61,340 bases of DNA from Actinomycetota bacterium. Lineage in GTDB: Bacteria; Actinomycetota; Thermoleophilia; Solirubrobacterales; Solirubrobacteraceae. Where the stretch lies: positions 1 through 61,340 of the forward strand of contig WLNJ01000009.1 of assembly GCA_009699865.1 (NCBI GenBank), given 5' to 3'. Below the pieces are notes generated by a model that saw nothing but the letters and a program-made list of their open reading frames with translations, was not told the origin of the DNA and did not search any database. A program made the position numbers and the translations under genes. Shown here piece after piece: positions 60,391 to 61,340 of this stretch. Each line of letters starts with the position of its first letter. The stretch's first letter is position 1.

Positions 60391-61186
60391 CCACACCGTC
60401 GCCCCTACCAAACCAGCAAGCCAGGCAACGCAGATCCGCCTGCTGACCGTACGAATGCTGTTGAAGGTCATGCGCGAGCCGGCCGTGACGATTCCCAACC
60501 TTGCGATCAGCGTGTTCTTCCTCTTCACCTATAACGGCGCCTTCGGGAGCTCAGACGTGACCTTGATTCCTGGAGTCGGGGGCAACTACCTCAACTTCAT
60601 TCTCCCCGTGACCGTCCTGTTCTCATCGATCAGCGGTGGCGCCGCGGGTCTGACACTGGTCGCAGACCTTGAGACCGGTTACTTCCGCCGTCAGCTCTCA
60701 ATGCCGCTGTCCCGGTCGGCGATCGTCCTTGCAGCGATTCTGCTCGGCGCGATCCAGGTCCTTGTCCAAGCCACCCTGATTCTGAGTCTGGGACTCCTGA
60801 TGGGCGCTGACCCAGCCGCAGGTGTTGGCGGCGCGCTCGCCCTGCTCGGCTTCGCGCTCCTCTGGGGAATGGGCTTTGCGGGCTACTCAGTTGCGACAGG
60901 GTTGAAGACCGGTAACGCGCAGGCCGCCCAAGCCGCGACCTTCATCTTCTTCCCCCTGATGTTCCTCGCTCCAGTATTCCTGCCGATGGAGCAACTCGCC
61001 GGTTGGATTCAGGCAATTGCGAAGGTCAACCCAACCACTTACATGCTTGAGGCAATGCGCTCAGTGATGATCCAAGGATGGGTCGCTTCTTCGCTCATCA
61101 AGGGTCTGGCAGCCGGTGGAATCTTTGCGGCCATCACGCTCACCGCAGCAGTGCGGGTTGCCCGCAGCAAGACCTCGCGCGCTTGA
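60383..61186 (+). CDS. DrrB-type ABC-2 permease
   Basis: 267 residues with six predicted membrane helices and ABC-2 exporter features (FILPVTVLFSSISGGAAGLTLVADLETGYFRR, FFPLMFLAPVFLPMEQLAGWIQAIAKVNPTTYMLEAMR). It forms the exporter with the ATPase upstream. ATG 60383 overlaps the ATPase stop. Its stop lies 1 nt from the stop of the convergent glutamine synthetase. Confidence 0.9.
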   Translation: MSDHTVAPTKPASQATQIRLLTVRMLLKVMREPAVTIPNLAISVFFLFTYNGAFGSSDVTLIPGVGGNYLNFILPVTVLFSSISGGAAGLTLVADLETGYFRRQLSMPLSRSAIVLAAILLGAIQVLVQATLILSLGLLMGADPAAGVGGALALLGFALLWGMGFAGYSVATGLKTGNAQAAQAATFIFFPLMFLAPVFLPMEQLAGWIQAIAKVNPTTYMLEAMRSVMIQGWVASSLIKGLAAGGIFAAITLTAAVRVARSKTSRA

Positions 61187-61187
61187 G

Positions 61188-61340
61188 CTAAAGGACCGGC
61201 AGGTAGCGGTCCAACTCCCACTGGGTGACCTGCACCCGGTAGTCATCCCACTCACGGCGCTTGATGTCAATGAAGCGATCGAAGGCGTGTTCACCGAGAG
61301 CTCGCAAGACAAGCTCTGACTCAGCAGTTATCTCCACCGC
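61188..61340 (-). CDS. Glutamine synthetase, C-terminal fragment at the window edge
   Basis: The last 50 residues of a protein that continues beyond the window. ALGEHAFDRFIDIKRREWDDYR, followed by VQVTQWELDRYLPVL, is the typical glutamine synthetase C-terminus (EWxxYRxxVxxWExxRYL). The enzyme would make glutamine from glutamate and ammonia with ATP. The N-terminus and active site are outside, so type and function beyond the family cannot be judged; GlnA-like paralogues that act on other amines are possible. Confidence 0.85.
   Translation of the reverse strand, partial: AVEITAESELVLRALGEHAFDRFIDIKRREWDDYRVQVTQWELDRYLPVL

Noticed and set aside
1-61340. tRNA genes, CRISPR arrays, insertion sequences, phage genes
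   Set aside because: No CCA-ended cloverleaf, repeat-spacer pattern, transposase motif or terminal inverted repeat was found; nearly all sequence is accounted for by housekeeping-type genes.

Overview
This window reads as a compact, high-GC Actinomycetota genome, perhaps from a Thermoleophilia-like or freshwater lineage. That placement is an inference from gene content: a coenzyme F420 biosynthesis cluster, ethylmalonyl-CoA pathway enzymes, GTP-type PEP carboxykinase, a heliorhodopsin and ArsJ/GAPDH. There is little intergenic space. Most neighbouring genes overlap by 1-30 nt, convergent genes often share stop codons, and many genes start 5-8 nt downstream of a TANNNT box, as expected for leaderless mRNAs. 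I see no tRNA, rRNA, CRISPR array or insertion sequence, and no gene-free stretch longer than 300 bases.

Layout. 0-5.7 kb: acyl-CoA catabolism (edge-truncated TetR regulator, biotin-dependent carboxyltransferase, enoyl-CoA hydratase, quinone oxidoreductase, HMG-CoA lyase, SDR). 5.7-11 kb: F420 (NADPH:F420 oxidoreductase, CofD, CofC, CofE, and the fused CofG-CofH protein FbiC on the other strand). 11-17 kb: aquaporin, orphan ABC substrate-binding lipoprotein, small unknowns, Nramp transporter with its DtxR/MntR regulator, YgfZ. 17-26.5 kb: large secreted hydrolase, crotonyl-CoA carboxylase/reductase, ClpS, MBL hydrolase, ethylmalonyl-CoA mutase with its MeaB GTPase, DNA glycosylase. 26.5-30.5 kb: a zinc-type ABC operon whose first protein fuses permease and binding protein, ending with a Fur/Zur regulator and a 49-residue membrane protein. 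30.5-36.3 kb: SGNH hydrolase, MoaA, thioredoxin-like lipoprotein, two paralogous secreted serine proteases. 36.4-42.4 kb: PEPCK, MaoC hydratase, malyl-CoA lyase, a two-subunit acyl-CoA ligase and a mini-ferredoxin. 42.4-47.8 kb: ArsJ/GAPDH, arylsulfotransferase, heliorhodopsin, truncated glycosyltransferase. 47.8-55 kb: agmatine deiminase, SCP2-like protein, acyl-CoA dehydrogenase, acyl-CoA synthetase, membrane protein, class-I glutamine amidotransferase-like hydrolase, RidA. 55-61.3 kb: YyaL/DUF255 protein, MMPL transporter, DrrAB-type ABC exporter, and the C-terminus of a glutamine synthetase.

How the genes fit together. Three loci (ccr; ecm-meaB; maoC / mcl-ligase) together supply most of an ethylmalonyl-CoA pathway for acetyl-CoA assimilation. 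PEPCK links the resulting C4 acids to gluconeogenesis. The ligase next to malyl-CoA lyase could interconvert malate and malyl-CoA. The F420 genes make the cofactor and its NADPH-linked reductase.

Points most worth a second look: the fused zinc permease/binding protein with a lipobox at the junction; the malyl-CoA lyase / ligase / mini-ferredoxin operon; the heliorhodopsin co-transcribed with a secreted arylsulfotransferase-like protein; the inverted repeat wrapped around the fbiC promoter; and ultra-compact divergent leaderless promoters.
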